Assembly: GCA_017461725.1 (NCBI GenBank)
Contig: JAFTXG010000004.1
Location: forward strand, 62,001 to 126,000
DNA: 64,000 nt
Reading direction: 5' to 3'
Source: Lachnospiraceae bacterium
Lineage (GTDB): Bacteria; Bacillota; Clostridia; Lachnospirales; Lachnospiraceae
The first letter of the stretch is position 1. Every line of letters starts with the position of its first letter. Shown in pieces: positions 44,925 to 52,868 of this stretch. The position numbers and the translations under genes were made by a program. Under the pieces are notes generated by a model that was not told the DNA's origin, did not search any database, and was given only the letters and a program-made list of their open reading frames with translations.

Positions 44925-45945
44925 ATCCCCACCTGTTTTTTGCCTTTCTGAGTTCCCACTGAACTCCGATCGCTTTTCGCGCCGCCCAGAAGGCGATCAC
45001 TGCGATCACTGCCAAAATCAACACACAAATACTCTGAAATACCAAAATTAATGCCAGCACATCCTCCCAGCCCCTGGCCGCATTCTCCCAACTGGGCCAG
45101 ATGATGCGCACGGTCTGCATGGAGCGGACTCCGAAATCAGCGAGCACCTTGAACAGCGCTTCCGCCGAATAGCGCTCCGAATTCTCCACCAGCACCGCGG
45201 TCTCCTCGCTTATCCCCAGTCTTTCGGTCACGACCTGTTTGCCGTAGCCGGACACCGGGTTCGGGAGAAGCAGCTCATAGCAGGATATCCCGTCGGTACT
45301 GCCGTAGCGGCTCAGGGAATCATAGGACAGATACACAGTCATCTTATCCGCACCGGCCTTTTTGTCCATCCGGTCAGCCTCCCGTCGAATCACCCCCGCA
45401 ATATAATGAGGCGCTCCACCGATGGTCACCGTCATCCCGGCCACATCGGAGGACCCGAATAACTGCCAGGCCGCATCCTCGTCGATGATGATCCCGTCCT
45501 GCATCAGGTCACTGCCGGAGAAATAGGAACCGTAGAGCAGCTTAAATGGATGGAACAGGAAAAAATCTCCTCCCACTCCGACTGCCGCCGCGCTGACGGT
45601 CGCCCTGTCACTGGTGACCTGTACCTCGCCGAAGCTGCTGTAGGCAGTCACCCACAGTCTGGCACTCTCCGTCGGTGGCGTGATCCCGTCCGTACTGAAT
45701 TTTTCCTCCAGCGAATACTCGAAATTTTTCAGCAGCATCGGATCGGGCTGACCTTCCCGCGTATAGAAAACACTCAGCTGTGTATATCCGCCCTCCGACG
45801 ACCACCGCTCTGCCAGGTGCTGGCTGTCCGGTATCCCTTTTATGTAAGCAGACACTCCGGACAGCACCGCCAGAATAACCGCTGACACCACGGCGACCAC
45901 GGCAGTTCTCTTTTCCTTTCTGCTGAATAGATTGAACCATTTCAT
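44896..45945 (-). CDS. MacB-like periplasmic-core protein with only two membrane helices
   Basis: 349 residues. Helix 1 is at about 15-34, then an outer domain of about 260 residues with MacB_PCD-like sequence (VGGDFFLFHPFKLLYGSYFSGSDLMQDGIIIDEDAAWQLFG), then one helix near 305-330 and a charged tail. Normal MacB or FtsX-type permeases have four helices and an attached or adjacent ATPase; both are missing here. It follows the HlyD-like adaptor by 12 bases, as MacB follows MacA, so the two may form an envelope assembly. Function not known. Confidence 0.75.
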   Translation of the reverse strand: MKWFNLFSRKEKRTAVVAVVSAVILAVLSGVSAYIKGIPDSQHLAERWSSEGGYTQLSVFYTREGQPDPMLLKNFEYSLEEKFSTDGITPPTESARLWVTAYSSFGEVQVTSDRATVSAAAVGVGGDFFLFHPFKLLYGSYFSGSDLMQDGIIIDEDAAWQLFGSSDVAGMTVTIGGAPHYIAGVIRREADRMDKKAGADKMTVYLSYDSLSRYGSTDGISCYELLLPNPVSGYGKQVVTERLGISEETAVLVENSERYSAEALFKVLADFGVRSMQTVRIIWPSWENAARGWEDVLALILVFQSICVLILAVIAVIAFWAARKAIGVQWELRKAKNRWGYEETAETMD

Positions 45946-45957
45946 GGCAGGCCTCCT

Positions 45958-47526
45958 TTATTCCGTCAGGCGGATCAGCTGGCCGGGTGCCACCGGCTTA
46001 CTTGCGGTGGTGATCACATATTCATATCCGTTCAGCAGACCGGAGATAGCGCTGCTGGTCTCATCGGAAGCGAGCACCTCCACGTCCACTCTGGTGGCCA
46101 CATAGCGGGTACCCAGAGGGCTCTGCTTATATTCCACGATCAGGATGAATTTGCCGTTATTGTCCTCGCGGATTGCGCTGTTGGGAACCGTCAGACTGTA
46201 CTCCGCACTCTTTTGACCCACAGAAATGCTTAAGGACTGACCGTCCATCACCTCGCCCTCAACGGTAAATACCAGAAGCTTATTGGTCTGAGGGTTGCTC
46301 GGGTCAACCCGGATCGCCGTCAGCACCGCGGTGACACCGCTGTAATACCAGGCGTTCTGGATATCCGCCACATCGCCCACGCGCAGAGAGGCTGCCTGCT
46401 CAGCTGTCACGGACATAGTCATGGTACACTCCTTGCCGGAAATCTGGATCGCCGCAACGGTGGCGCCGGCCTCAATGGTCTCTCCGGCGCGGTAGCTGAT
46501 CGAGGTAACGGTTCCGCTGACGGGAGACTTCACCTCCGCCGCTGTCTCCTTGGCCTTCAGTTCCTCCACCAGCGCCCGCTGTTCCTCGATCGCCTGAAGC
46601 TGTGCCGTCAGGCTCTGAATATTGCCGCTGGAAGCACGAAGGTCTGTGCTCTCCTCCGTGAGCTTCAACAATCGCTCCTGTGCGGCGTCTTTCCCCGCCC
46701 CGACTGTCTTCAACTGGCTGCTTAATTGTATGTACTGAAGCTGGGCCTGCCACATCGCTTTCAGCCCTTCTTTTCGTGCCTTCTCGCCCTCCGCATAGCG
46801 TTTTGCTTCCTCTGCCGCGGCCTTCTCTTCCTCTGTCTGTGCCTCGTTCATTGCCTTTTCAGCGGCCGCAAACAGTTCCTTGATATCCGTATCCAAAACT
46901 GCCTGTGTCTCGTTCAGTTTTCCCTGAAGATAAGATTCCGACTCTGAAACTCCACTGACTCCCGTCGCCGCCAGCTGGTCCTCCAGCGATATAATCTGCT
47001 TATCATACTCCTGCAGTTGCTTCTCCGTGGTCTCGATGGCTGCCTCCAGCTCCGCCAGTCTGGCCAGATTTTCCGCAAAGCTTCCTCCGGTTCCGTTCTG
47101 GGCCGCGTAGACATCCTCCGCCGGAATGCCGCTGGCAATGATACCACTCTCATAGCTGCTGATCATCTGCTCCAGCTGTTTCTGGGCATTTTTCAATTCC
47201 TCGCTCTCGGTCTCCTCCAGCATCAGGATCACCTGATCCTTCTCCACGGTATCCCCGCTGCGCACCAGAACACTGGCAACCACGCGGGTCTCATTCAGCA
47301 CCACCGAATAGGGATCGGCGGCACTGATGGTACCGGTTCCCCGCACCTTTGAAGTAATCGTCCCCGGTGCCACATACTGGGTGGACACCTCCGGCAGCGA
47401 ATAATTCATAAACGTGTTGGAGAACAGGGTCAGCACCAGCATGACCGATAAAAAGATAATCGCTGCATTTTTGACCCAGTCCTTTCTGTTTTTCGCACCT
47501 CTCGTTGCTCTCGTTTCTTCACTCAT
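45958..47526 (-). CDS. HlyD/RND-type periplasmic adaptor (membrane fusion) protein
   Basis: 522 residues. Short cytoplasmic tail, one helix (about 20-40), a barrel-sandwich half (VAPGTITSKVRGTGTISA), a long coiled coil (about 100-310, rich in Glu/Ala/Lys), then the second sandwich half (VKSPVSGTVTSISYRAGETIEAG) and a beta-barrel domain. This is the layout of MacA/YknX-like adaptors that connect a MacB-type permease to its cargo. It overlaps the sugar permease upstream by four bases, which is unusual, since adaptors normally travel with exporters. Confidence 0.87.
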   Translation of the reverse strand: MSEETRATRGAKNRKDWVKNAAIIFLSVMLVLTLFSNTFMNYSLPEVSTQYVAPGTITSKVRGTGTISAADPYSVVLNETRVVASVLVRSGDTVEKDQVILMLEETESEELKNAQKQLEQMISSYESGIIASGIPAEDVYAAQNGTGGSFAENLARLAELEAAIETTEKQLQEYDKQIISLEDQLAATGVSGVSESESYLQGKLNETQAVLDTDIKELFAAAEKAMNEAQTEEEKAAAEEAKRYAEGEKARKEGLKAMWQAQLQYIQLSSQLKTVGAGKDAAQERLLKLTEESTDLRASSGNIQSLTAQLQAIEEQRALVEELKAKETAAEVKSPVSGTVTSISYRAGETIEAGATVAAIQISGKECTMTMSVTAEQAASLRVGDVADIQNAWYYSGVTAVLTAIRVDPSNPQTNKLLVFTVEGEVMDGQSLSISVGQKSAEYSLTVPNSAIREDNNGKFILIVEYKQSPLGTRYVATRVDVEVLASDETSSAISGLLNGYEYVITTASKPVAPGQLIRLTE

Positions 47527-48407
47527 CCTTTTATACCCCCTTGATAGGTAATTCCTTCCACCAGATACTCCTCACCGTACAGAAAAATTAACAGTGAAGG
47601 TACCATATATATCGTAGCAACCGCGAACGCCAGCCCGACCTCCCCCTCATTGATCTTCGAGAGGAACACTGACAGCGGGTGAAGGCTGTCATCCCGCAGC
47701 AGGATCAGCGGCTGTTCAACCATATTCCAGTAGTCCATAAATACCAGAATCCCCACCGCGAATATCATGCCTTTGCAGAGCGGTGCACACACTCTGGTGA
47801 ATATCTGCCACTCCCTGGCCCCGTCGATCTTCGCCGCGTCGATCATCGCCGCCGGGATGCGCCGCATATACTTGGTCAGCAGATACACGGAGAACGGCGA
47901 GAATACACCGGGCAGCCAGATCGCCCACCGGGTATCCAAAATTCCCAGCCACTCCGACACAATGTAATTCGGCACCAGCGTGACCTGATAGGGCATCAGC
48001 ATGATAATAATGTAAGAAAAAAATACAATTCCCTTCAGCTTTCCCGGAAACCGGGCAAACCCATAGGACGCCAGCAGCGCGACCAGCAGCTGGAATGCCA
48101 CAATAGGAACCACCAGGATAACCGAGTTCCAGAACTTCATCAGATAATCCGGACTCTTTAACAGTACAGTAAAGTACTGACTGAAGGACACCATGTCCGG
48201 AATCAGTTTTAAGTTCACCCTGTCGGCGATAAACACTTTTCCGCCGGTGTCGGTGGTCTGAAAGATCACACCGTAATTGGACGATATCTCCGATGCGGAC
48301 ATCAGGGAATTGGTAATGGTCAGCACGATGGGAATCAAAAACAAAACCGCCAGCGCTGCCACAAGCACCGTCAGGATCGCGTTTACTACTACAGACTGCT
48401 TTCTCAT
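47523..48407 (-). CDS. Carbohydrate ABC transporter permease (MalG-like)
   Basis: 294 residues, six helices, EAA loop MIDAAKIDGAREWQIFTRVCAP and a C-terminus YLVEGITYQGGIKG. The second importer permease of the locus, overlapping the first by an ATGA of four bases. Residues after the second helix form an extra outer loop. It needs an ATPase supplied from elsewhere. Confidence 0.92.
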   Translation of the reverse strand: MRKQSVVVNAILTVLVAALAVLFLIPIVLTITNSLMSASEISSNYGVIFQTTDTGGKVFIADRVNLKLIPDMVSFSQYFTVLLKSPDYLMKFWNSVILVVPIVAFQLLVALLASYGFARFPGKLKGIVFFSYIIIMLMPYQVTLVPNYIVSEWLGILDTRWAIWLPGVFSPFSVYLLTKYMRRIPAAMIDAAKIDGAREWQIFTRVCAPLCKGMIFAVGILVFMDYWNMVEQPLILLRDDSLHPLSVFLSKINEGEVGLAFAVATIYMVPSLLIFLYGEEYLVEGITYQGGIKG

Positions 48408-49255
48408 CCCTCCACATCCTTTCCATAGTAGTTTTCAATCAGGAACAGCGCTCCGATGATCACGATCATCACCGCGCTCATGATGATAGCCGCCGCCGAC
48501 AACCGCTGATAGTTAAGCTTCTCAAACATATTGTTCATAAAATGCTGCAGCGTGTACAGGGTATCAAACGGATAATTACCAGTCAGCAGGTGCACCTCGC
48601 GGAATATCTTAAAAGAATTGATCAGGGAATAAATCGTCACGAACAGAATCGTCGGAGAAAGATAGCGAAGTTTTATGTAACGGAAGGTCTGGAACGAAGA
48701 CGCGCCCTCCAGCCAGGCCACCTCCAGCATTTCCTTCGGCATGCTCCCCAATGCAGCCATAAACAGAATCATATTATAACCCAGGTTTTTCCACAGGTAC
48801 ATCAGCACCACGACCAGCATGGCATACTCTGACTTCAGCCAGTCGATCTTGTCCACCCCGAACACGGCAAGCCCTTCATTGACCGCACCATTGTGGTGGA
48901 ACAACACCTGAAAGATCAGAATGACCGATGCCACCGGAACCATCATGGGGCTTAAAAACGCGGTCCTGAACTGGCTGCGAAGCGGAATACTTCTCTCCAG
49001 AATCAATGCCAGCAAAAGCGACAGTACTACCGCAAGCGGAACCGCCGTCACCGAAAAGGTGAAGGTATTTTTCGCCGCCATCTGAAATGCCGCATTATTC
49101 AGAACCTTAATGATATTGTCCAGGAAAACAAACTCTTTCCGGACAGGACTGTCAATCAGTGCGTAGTAAATCACCACCCCGAAGGGAATGATGAAAAACA
49201 TACTGACACCGAACAGGCTGGGCATCAGATACCTGACCCCTCTGTCTTTTCTCAT
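48404..49255 (-). CDS. Sugar ABC transporter permease (MalF-like)
   Basis: About 283 residues, six helices, EAA loop MPKEMLEVAWLEGASSFQTFRYIKL. It is the first gene of the mixed importer/adaptor operon. A GTG one codon before the ATG is an equally close alternative start; AGGAGG lies eight bases before the ATG. With the next gene it forms the channel for a ligand delivered by the large lipoproteins. Confidence 0.92.
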   Translation of the reverse strand: MRKDRGVRYLMPSLFGVSMFFIIPFGVVIYYALIDSPVRKEFVFLDNIIKVLNNAAFQMAAKNTFTFSVTAVPLAVVLSLLLALILERSIPLRSQFRTAFLSPMMVPVASVILIFQVLFHHNGAVNEGLAVFGVDKIDWLKSEYAMLVVVLMYLWKNLGYNMILFMAALGSMPKEMLEVAWLEGASSFQTFRYIKLRYLSPTILFVTIYSLINSFKIFREVHLLTGNYPFDTLYTLQHFMNNMFEKLNYQRLSAAAIIMSAVMIVIIGALFLIENYYGKDVEG

Positions 49256-49333
49256 CACACTCTCCTCCTTTTTATTTTATACGCAGATACCACCCCAACA
49301 TCCTTATATACGGGAGACAAAAATTATGATTTC

Positions 49334-49362
49334 ATTATACATTAATATACAGCTAAAGTCCT
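49334..49362 (-). promoter_or_regulatory. Probable promoter of the mixed transporter operon
   Basis: Reverse strand AGGACT (49357-49362), 17-base spacer, perfect TATAAT (49334-49339). The weak -35 suggests an activator is needed. Confidence 0.45.
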
Positions 49363-49450
49363 CTTTTTGAGCAAATCTTAATATAATTGTAATATTCTCC
49401 TGTGTGCCAAATGCAGATGCCAAATTTTTTGATTTTTTTCCAAAAAAGTA

Positions 49451-49479
49451 TTGACAAAAATCAATCCATATTGTATCCT
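49451..49479 (+). promoter_or_regulatory. perR promoter
   Basis: TTGACA (49451-49456), 17-base spacer, TATCCT (49474-49479), followed by the PerR-box-like site at 49488. Confidence 0.75.
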
Positions 49480-49487
49480 ATAACCGT

Positions 49488-49506
49488 AACAGGAATCATT
49501 ACTAAT
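49488..49506. promoter_or_regulatory. PerR-box-like operator before perR
   Basis: AACAGGAATCATTACTAAT matches the perfect palindrome at 49904-49922 at 16 of 19 positions and contains the AATNATT core of Fur/PerR boxes. It lies just downstream of the -10, as for an autorepressed gene. Confidence 0.6.
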
Positions 49507-49518
49507 TAGGAGGTGGAT

Positions 49519-49911
49519 ATGCAGCGCTACAGCCGACAACGTGAATCGATCATTGAGTATCTTCGATCCACAAATGAACACCCGACTGCAGAAACCGTTT
49601 ACCAGCATGTCCGCGTACAGCTCCCCAAAGTCAGCTTGGGAACTGTCTACCGAAATCTCTCACAGTTGGCCTCGGCCGGTGAGATACTCCGGTTCCCCTC
49701 GATTGACGGAGTTGACCACTTTGATGCGGATACCGCCAGTCACTATCATTTCATCTGTAACACCTGTGGACGTATACAGGACGTCCCGATGGCACCTTTA
49801 AGCGACATCACCCGTCTGGCCGGAGCCGGCATCGACGGCGAGATTACCGGACACGCAGTTACCTTCTATGGACACTGCAGTGATTGTATTCACACAGCTA
49901 AAGAACAGTAA
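49519..49911 (+). CDS. perR: PerR-like peroxide-sensing Fur family repressor
   Basis: 130 residues from the ATG at 49519 (GGAGG site; a GTG two codons earlier is less well spaced). Winged helix in the first 70 residues. Structural zinc cysteines are C80, C83, C120 and C123. The regulatory metal ligands line up with PerR: H21, an Asp at 69 or 71, H75, H77 and D88. The Asp at 88, where Fur has Glu, together with the rubrerythrin genes downstream, favours PerR over Fur. It likely represses itself and the following genes until peroxide oxidises its metal site. Confidence 0.85.
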   Translation: MQRYSRQRESIIEYLRSTNEHPTAETVYQHVRVQLPKVSLGTVYRNLSQLASAGEILRFPSIDGVDHFDADTASHYHFICNTCGRIQDVPMAPLSDITRLAGAGIDGEITGHAVTFYGHCSDCIHTAKEQ

Positions 49912-49922
49912 TCATTACTGTT
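49904..49922. promoter_or_regulatory. Perfect PerR-box-like palindrome before rubrerythrin
   Basis: AACAGTAATCATTACTGTT is a perfect 9-1-9 inverted repeat with the TAATNATTA core of Fur/PerR operators. It overlaps the perR stop codon and sits 54 bases before the rubrerythrin start. Confidence 0.75.
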
Positions 49923-49976
49923 TAATAAGAAAACTAAATAATGAAATAAAATTCAAAACAAGAAGGAGAAAGTTTT

Positions 49977-50564
49977 ATGAAAAAATTTGTATGTTCTGTA
50001 TGTGGTTATGTTCATGAGGGAGAGGCAGCACCCGAGAGATGCCCTGTCTGTAAGGTTCCCGCTTCCAAGTTTGTGGAGCAGACCGGCGAGATGAAGCTGG
50101 CAGCTGAGCATGAGTACGGCATTTACGCTAAGACCGTTAAGAATAATCCCGACATCTCCGAGGAGGATAAAAAGTACATCTTCGAGCAGCTGATGGCTAA
50201 CTTCCAGGGCGAGTGCTCTGAGGTAGGTATGTACCTGTGCATGGCTCGCATCGCTCACCGCGAGGGTTATCCCGAGATCGGTCTGTACTGGGAGAAGGCA
50301 GCTTACGAGGAGGCTGAGCACGCTGCAAAGTTTGCTGAGCTTCTGGGCGAGGACCTGGAGCCCAACATGAAGGCTACCACCAAGGCTAACCTGGCATGGC
50401 GTGTGGACTGCGAGTTCGGCGCAACCCAGGGTAAGACAGATCTGGCTATCTGCGCTAAGAAAAACGGCCTGGACGCTATCCACGACACCGTGCATGAGAT
50501 GGCACGCGACGAGGCAAGACATGGCAAGGCGCTGAAGGGTCTGCTGGATCGGTATTTCAAGTAA
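49977..50564 (+). CDS. Reverse rubrerythrin (NADH peroxidase type)
   Basis: 195 residues. The rubredoxin domain is at the N-terminus (C6, C9, C22, C25), followed by the four-helix diiron domain with ExxH-type ligands in the [10 protein letters not shown] and [10 protein letters not shown] helices. This reversed order marks the rubrerythrins of obligate anaerobes that reduce hydrogen peroxide with electrons from NADH via partner proteins. Codon use is strongly biased, suggesting high expression. The PerR-like box upstream indicates peroxide control. Cytoplasmic. Confidence 0.95.
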   Translation: MKKFVCSVCGYVHEGEAAPERCPVCKVPASKFVEQTGEMKLAAEHEYGIYAKTVKNNPDISEEDKKYIFEQLMANFQGECSEVGMYLCMARIAHREGYPEIGLYWEKAAYEEAEHAAKFAELLGEDLEPNMKATTKANLAWRVDCEFGATQGKTDLAICAKKNGLDAIHDTVHEMARDEARHGKALKGLLDRYFK

Positions 50565-50565
50565 G

Positions 50566-50766
50566 ATGATTCCGGAATACTGCCCCTCCTGCAAGGAGAG
50601 GGATGGGTGGAAAGAGGATATAAATCCCTTTACCACAGGAATTCCAATCGGTAAACATATTCGCATCAAATTAATTCGCACAAGCGGATTTGGCTTTTAT
50701 AAGGTCACATATCGATGCGAAAAATGTGGATACGAAGCTAAGTATGATTACCGAGATAATACGTGA
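50566..50766 (+). CDS. Small zinc-ribbon protein
   Basis: 66 residues starting one base after the rubrerythrin stop. Two Cys pairs (CPSCK near the start, CEKCGYEAKY near the end) form a zinc ribbon or rubredoxin-like knuckle. The ribosome site is weak, so translation probably depends on coupling to rubrerythrin. Its function is not recognised; a role with the oxidative-stress genes is suggested by position only. Confidence 0.6.
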   Translation: MIPEYCPSCKERDGWKEDINPFTTGIPIGKHIRIKLIRTSGFGFYKVTYRCEKCGYEAKYDYRDNT

Positions 50767-50824
50767 GGTCCGGCATGGAAAGGCATATTAGACCGCGACT
50801 TCGCGTAAGCCTCTAACCTTACAA

Positions 50825-50918
50825 AAAAGCCGACCCGCAGGTTCCGGTCACGCTGCCGCGAATCCTAACCTACCTGCTACGCCTGCGACAGTACACGGAA
50901 TCTGCATGACCGGCTTTT
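50825..50918 (+). terminator. Long imperfect hairpin after the rubrerythrin operon
   Basis: AAAAGCCG (50825-50832) pairs with CGGCTTTT (50911-50918), and GCAGGTTCCG with CGGAATCTGC further in, enclosing about 50 bases. It ends in only four T residues, so it may be a terminator or a folded repeat element. Confidence 0.5.
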
Positions 50919-50999
50919 GATAAATACACCGCATAATAAAGAAGTGCCCTGCAAACACTTTTTACTGAATAATCAAATTAATTTCGGAGGTAATTTACC

Positions 51000-51134
51000 A
51001 TGAAATATATCTGTGATGTATGTGGCTGGGAGTATGATGAGGAGGAATCCGGAGTAAAGTGGGAAGATCTTCCCGAGGATTTCGAGTGTGAGCTTTGCGG
51101 AGTAGGCAAGGATCAGTTCTCTGCTGCAGAATAA
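51000..51134 (+). CDS. Short rubredoxin
   Basis: 44 residues from an ATG at 51000 with a GGAGG site ten bases ahead. The CxxC knuckles are CDVCGW (C5, C8) and CELCGV (C30, C33). Ordinary rubredoxins have about 52-54 residues and a CPxCG second knuckle; this one is shortened between the knuckles and has Glu for Pro. It would carry single electrons, probably to rubrerythrin or a related peroxidase. It is followed by a strong hairpin and ferritin. Confidence 0.85.
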   Translation: MKYICDVCGWEYDEEESGVKWEDLPEDFECELCGVGKDQFSAAE

Positions 51135-51166
51135 AATCAAACCTGAATTTATACCGACGACAAATG

Positions 51167-51198
51167 ACCGCCGGTCTCCGCGATCGGGGACTGGCGGT
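51167..51198 (+). terminator. Hairpin between rubredoxin and ferritin
   Basis: 14-bp stem (51167-51180 with 51185-51198, two G-T pairs), CGAT loop, followed by a modest T-rich stretch. It is likely an attenuator or a terminator for rubredoxin. Confidence 0.6.
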
Positions 51199-51226
51199 TA
51201 CTGTTTTCATCGAAAGGAGCTTCAGT

Positions 51227-51736
51227 ATGAATGAAAAAATAGCTGCTCTGTTAAATGAGCAAATCAACAAAGAATTTTACAGTGCATACCTTTATCTGGA
51301 TATTGCGAATTACTATGACGATCTGGATCTGGACGGCTATTCCAATTATTACATGATTCAGGCCCAGGAGGAACGGGATCATGCTCTCCTGTTCATCAAA
51401 TACATGCAGAACAATGGTCTTAAAGTGACCCTGGAGGCCATCCCAAAACCGGACAAAGAATTCAGTTCTATCCTTGATCCGTTGGTGATCGCGGCGGAAC
51501 ATGAGCGCTATGTGACTGCACTCATCAATGCAATCTATCATGAGGCTCACCAGGCAAAAGACTATCGAACCATGAAGTTCCTCGACTGGTTTGTGGATGA
51601 GCAGATGGAGGAGGAGGACTCCGCCGATACGATGATCAGCCGCTACAAGCTATTCGGACAGGATCCGAAGGGACTTTACCTGTTGGATCAGGAGTACGCA
51701 GGACGGGTTTACACTGCGCCTAGTCTGACATTGTAA
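51227..51736 (+). CDS. Ferritin
   Basis: 169 residues of the non-haem ferritin (FtnA) family: a four-helix bundle with ferroxidase ligands in the NKEFYSAYLYL helix (Glu16) and QAQEERDHALLF (Glu48-His52 region), then HERYVTALIN and FVDEQMEEEDSA. The start is the ATG at 51227 behind AAAGGAG; the frame remains open upstream but without homology. It stores iron as mineral in a 24-subunit shell and fits the peroxide defence set by limiting free iron. Confidence 0.95.
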   Translation: MNEKIAALLNEQINKEFYSAYLYLDIANYYDDLDLDGYSNYYMIQAQEERDHALLFIKYMQNNGLKVTLEAIPKPDKEFSSILDPLVIAAEHERYVTALINAIYHEAHQAKDYRTMKFLDWFVDEQMEEEDSADTMISRYKLFGQDPKGLYLLDQEYAGRVYTAPSLTL

Positions 51737-52001
51737 CATAAGGCTATCATATCGAAAAGCAGCTCAAGGATGAGACCATGAAGGGCGGCCACCTGTCTGA
51801 AACACAGGTTGGTCGCCCTGGTGCCATTGTCTCAGGACGCATTTCCCAGCCTTGCCGACCGTTTTCCCTGTCAAACAGTCCGACTTTAATGCAGGCACCC
51901 ACAGCGTCAGATACTTTATGTATGGTCAGACAGACTTATAATGATCCCTTTATGCCCGGATTGTACTGAAAAAAGAATTTGCTTCCTTATTTTATGAATG
52001 T
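51737..52001. other. Gene-free stretch with a long foldback
   Basis: No credible gene. GAGAC at 51772-51776 pairs with GTCTC at 51829-51833, enclosing GGGCGGCCACCTGT (51783-51796) paired with ACAGGTTGGTCGCCC (51804-51818). The result is a nearly continuous stem of about 60 bases without a T-run. It may end ferritin transcripts or be a structured RNA or repeat. The remainder shows nothing recognisable up to the promoter at 51979. Confidence 0.5.
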
Positions 52002-52007
52002 TATAAT
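51979..52007 (+). promoter_or_regulatory. Promoter of the FUSC-like gene
   Basis: TTGCTT (51979-51984), 17-base spacer, perfect TATAAT (52002-52007). Confidence 0.8.
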
Positions 52008-52079
52008 ACCGTCGGTGAATCACCTCACCACCACAAAACCCTTGATGATCAACGATTTTCATACTAAGGAGTAAGCTTT

Positions 52080-52646
52080 ATGAATCAGACTAATCCTAAC
52101 GCTCAGGTCGGTCAGCCTCAGCAGCCCTTCCGCTTTCATATCGGTCAGCGCAATGTCAAGACTGCCGTTGCCGCCTCTCTCTGCGCGCTGCTCTATTATC
52201 TGGTAAATAAAAACCCCACCTTCGCCTGCATCGGTGCCATTTTTGGTCTCGGCAGCGACATGGACAATTCCCGGTTAAACGGCGGAAACCGTTTTTACGG
52301 CACAGTGATCGGCGGCCTTTTGGGCATGCTTCTGTTCCGCATCTACATTATTTTCTATCCCGAAGCGGGGCATCATCCGCTGATTCTGCTGTTGCTTTTC
52401 ATCGGTGTCGTTCTGCTCATCATTGCCTGTCAGCTGTTCCGCTGGCCCGGCGGTGTGCAGCCCGGCGGCGTAGTTTTGTGCATCATTTTGTTCAACACTC
52501 CCGTGGACACCTACATCTCCTATTCTATCAATCGTATGATTGATACGGGTGTCGGAGTAGCCATCGCCCTGCTGATCAACTGGATTTTTTCCAGAGATCG
52601 GGTCACAAAATGGCTGATTGCCGCACATTTGAAAAAGAATTCTTGA
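52080..52646 (+). CDS. FUSC/aromatic acid exporter-like membrane protein
   Basis: 188 residues with five or six hydrophobic segments. The region RNVKTAVAASLCALLYYLVNK...FACIGAIFGLGSDMDNSRLNGGNRFYGTVIGG matches the aromatic acid exporter family (ArAE_1/FUSC-like). Related proteins are thought to export aromatic or amphipathic compounds; the substrate is unknown. It lacks the long cytoplasmic domain of larger family members. The scfA promoter overlaps its 3' end. Confidence 0.8.
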   Translation: MNQTNPNAQVGQPQQPFRFHIGQRNVKTAVAASLCALLYYLVNKNPTFACIGAIFGLGSDMDNSRLNGGNRFYGTVIGGLLGMLLFRIYIIFYPEAGHHPLILLLLFIGVVLLIIACQLFRWPGGVQPGGVVLCIILFNTPVDTYISYSINRMIDTGVGVAIALLINWIFSRDRVTKWLIAAHLKKNS

Positions 52647-52671
52647 CTTCCTTAAACGAATGTGTCATAAT
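52643..52671 (+). promoter_or_regulatory. scfA promoter
   Basis: TTGACT (52643-52648), 17-base spacer, CATAAT (52666-52671), overlapping the last codons of the upstream gene. Confidence 0.75.
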
Positions 52672-52704
52672 AAACTATACTTATCTTCTATGGAGGTTAT
52701 TATC

Positions 52705-52854
52705 ATGGAACATATTAAGACTATCGAGACTCGTAACCTGTGCGACAGCGCAAAGAACGGCGGATGCGGCGAGTGCCAGACTTCCTGCCAGTCTGCTTGC
52801 AAGACCAGCTGCGGTATCGCTAATCAGCAGTGCGAGAACAAGGAAAGCAAGTAA
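52705..52854 (+). CDS. scfA: SCIFF precursor peptide (six-cysteine RiPP)
   Basis: 49 residues from an ATG at 52705 with a TGGAGG site. The leader HIKTIETRNL and the core GCGECQTSCQSACKTSC are the conserved SCIFF pattern found in nearly all Clostridia. The core cysteines are C21, C24, C28, C32, C36 and C43; C13 is an additional one in the leader. The radical SAM enzyme encoded next makes thioether crosslinks from these cysteines. The final role of the product is not established. Confidence 0.95.
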   Translation: MEHIKTIETRNLCDSAKNGGCGECQTSCQSACKTSCGIANQQCENKESK

Positions 52855-52868
52855 TTGCAGAGCGAAAG

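Noticed and set aside
42993-44951. 652-codon open frame on the forward strand
   Set aside because: It is exactly antisense to the 841-residue lipoprotein, lacks a ribosome site and family motifs, and arises from the codon bias of the real gene.
51778-51969. 63-codon forward frame
   Set aside because: It starts inside a long foldback, has no ribosome site and no recognisable protein features.
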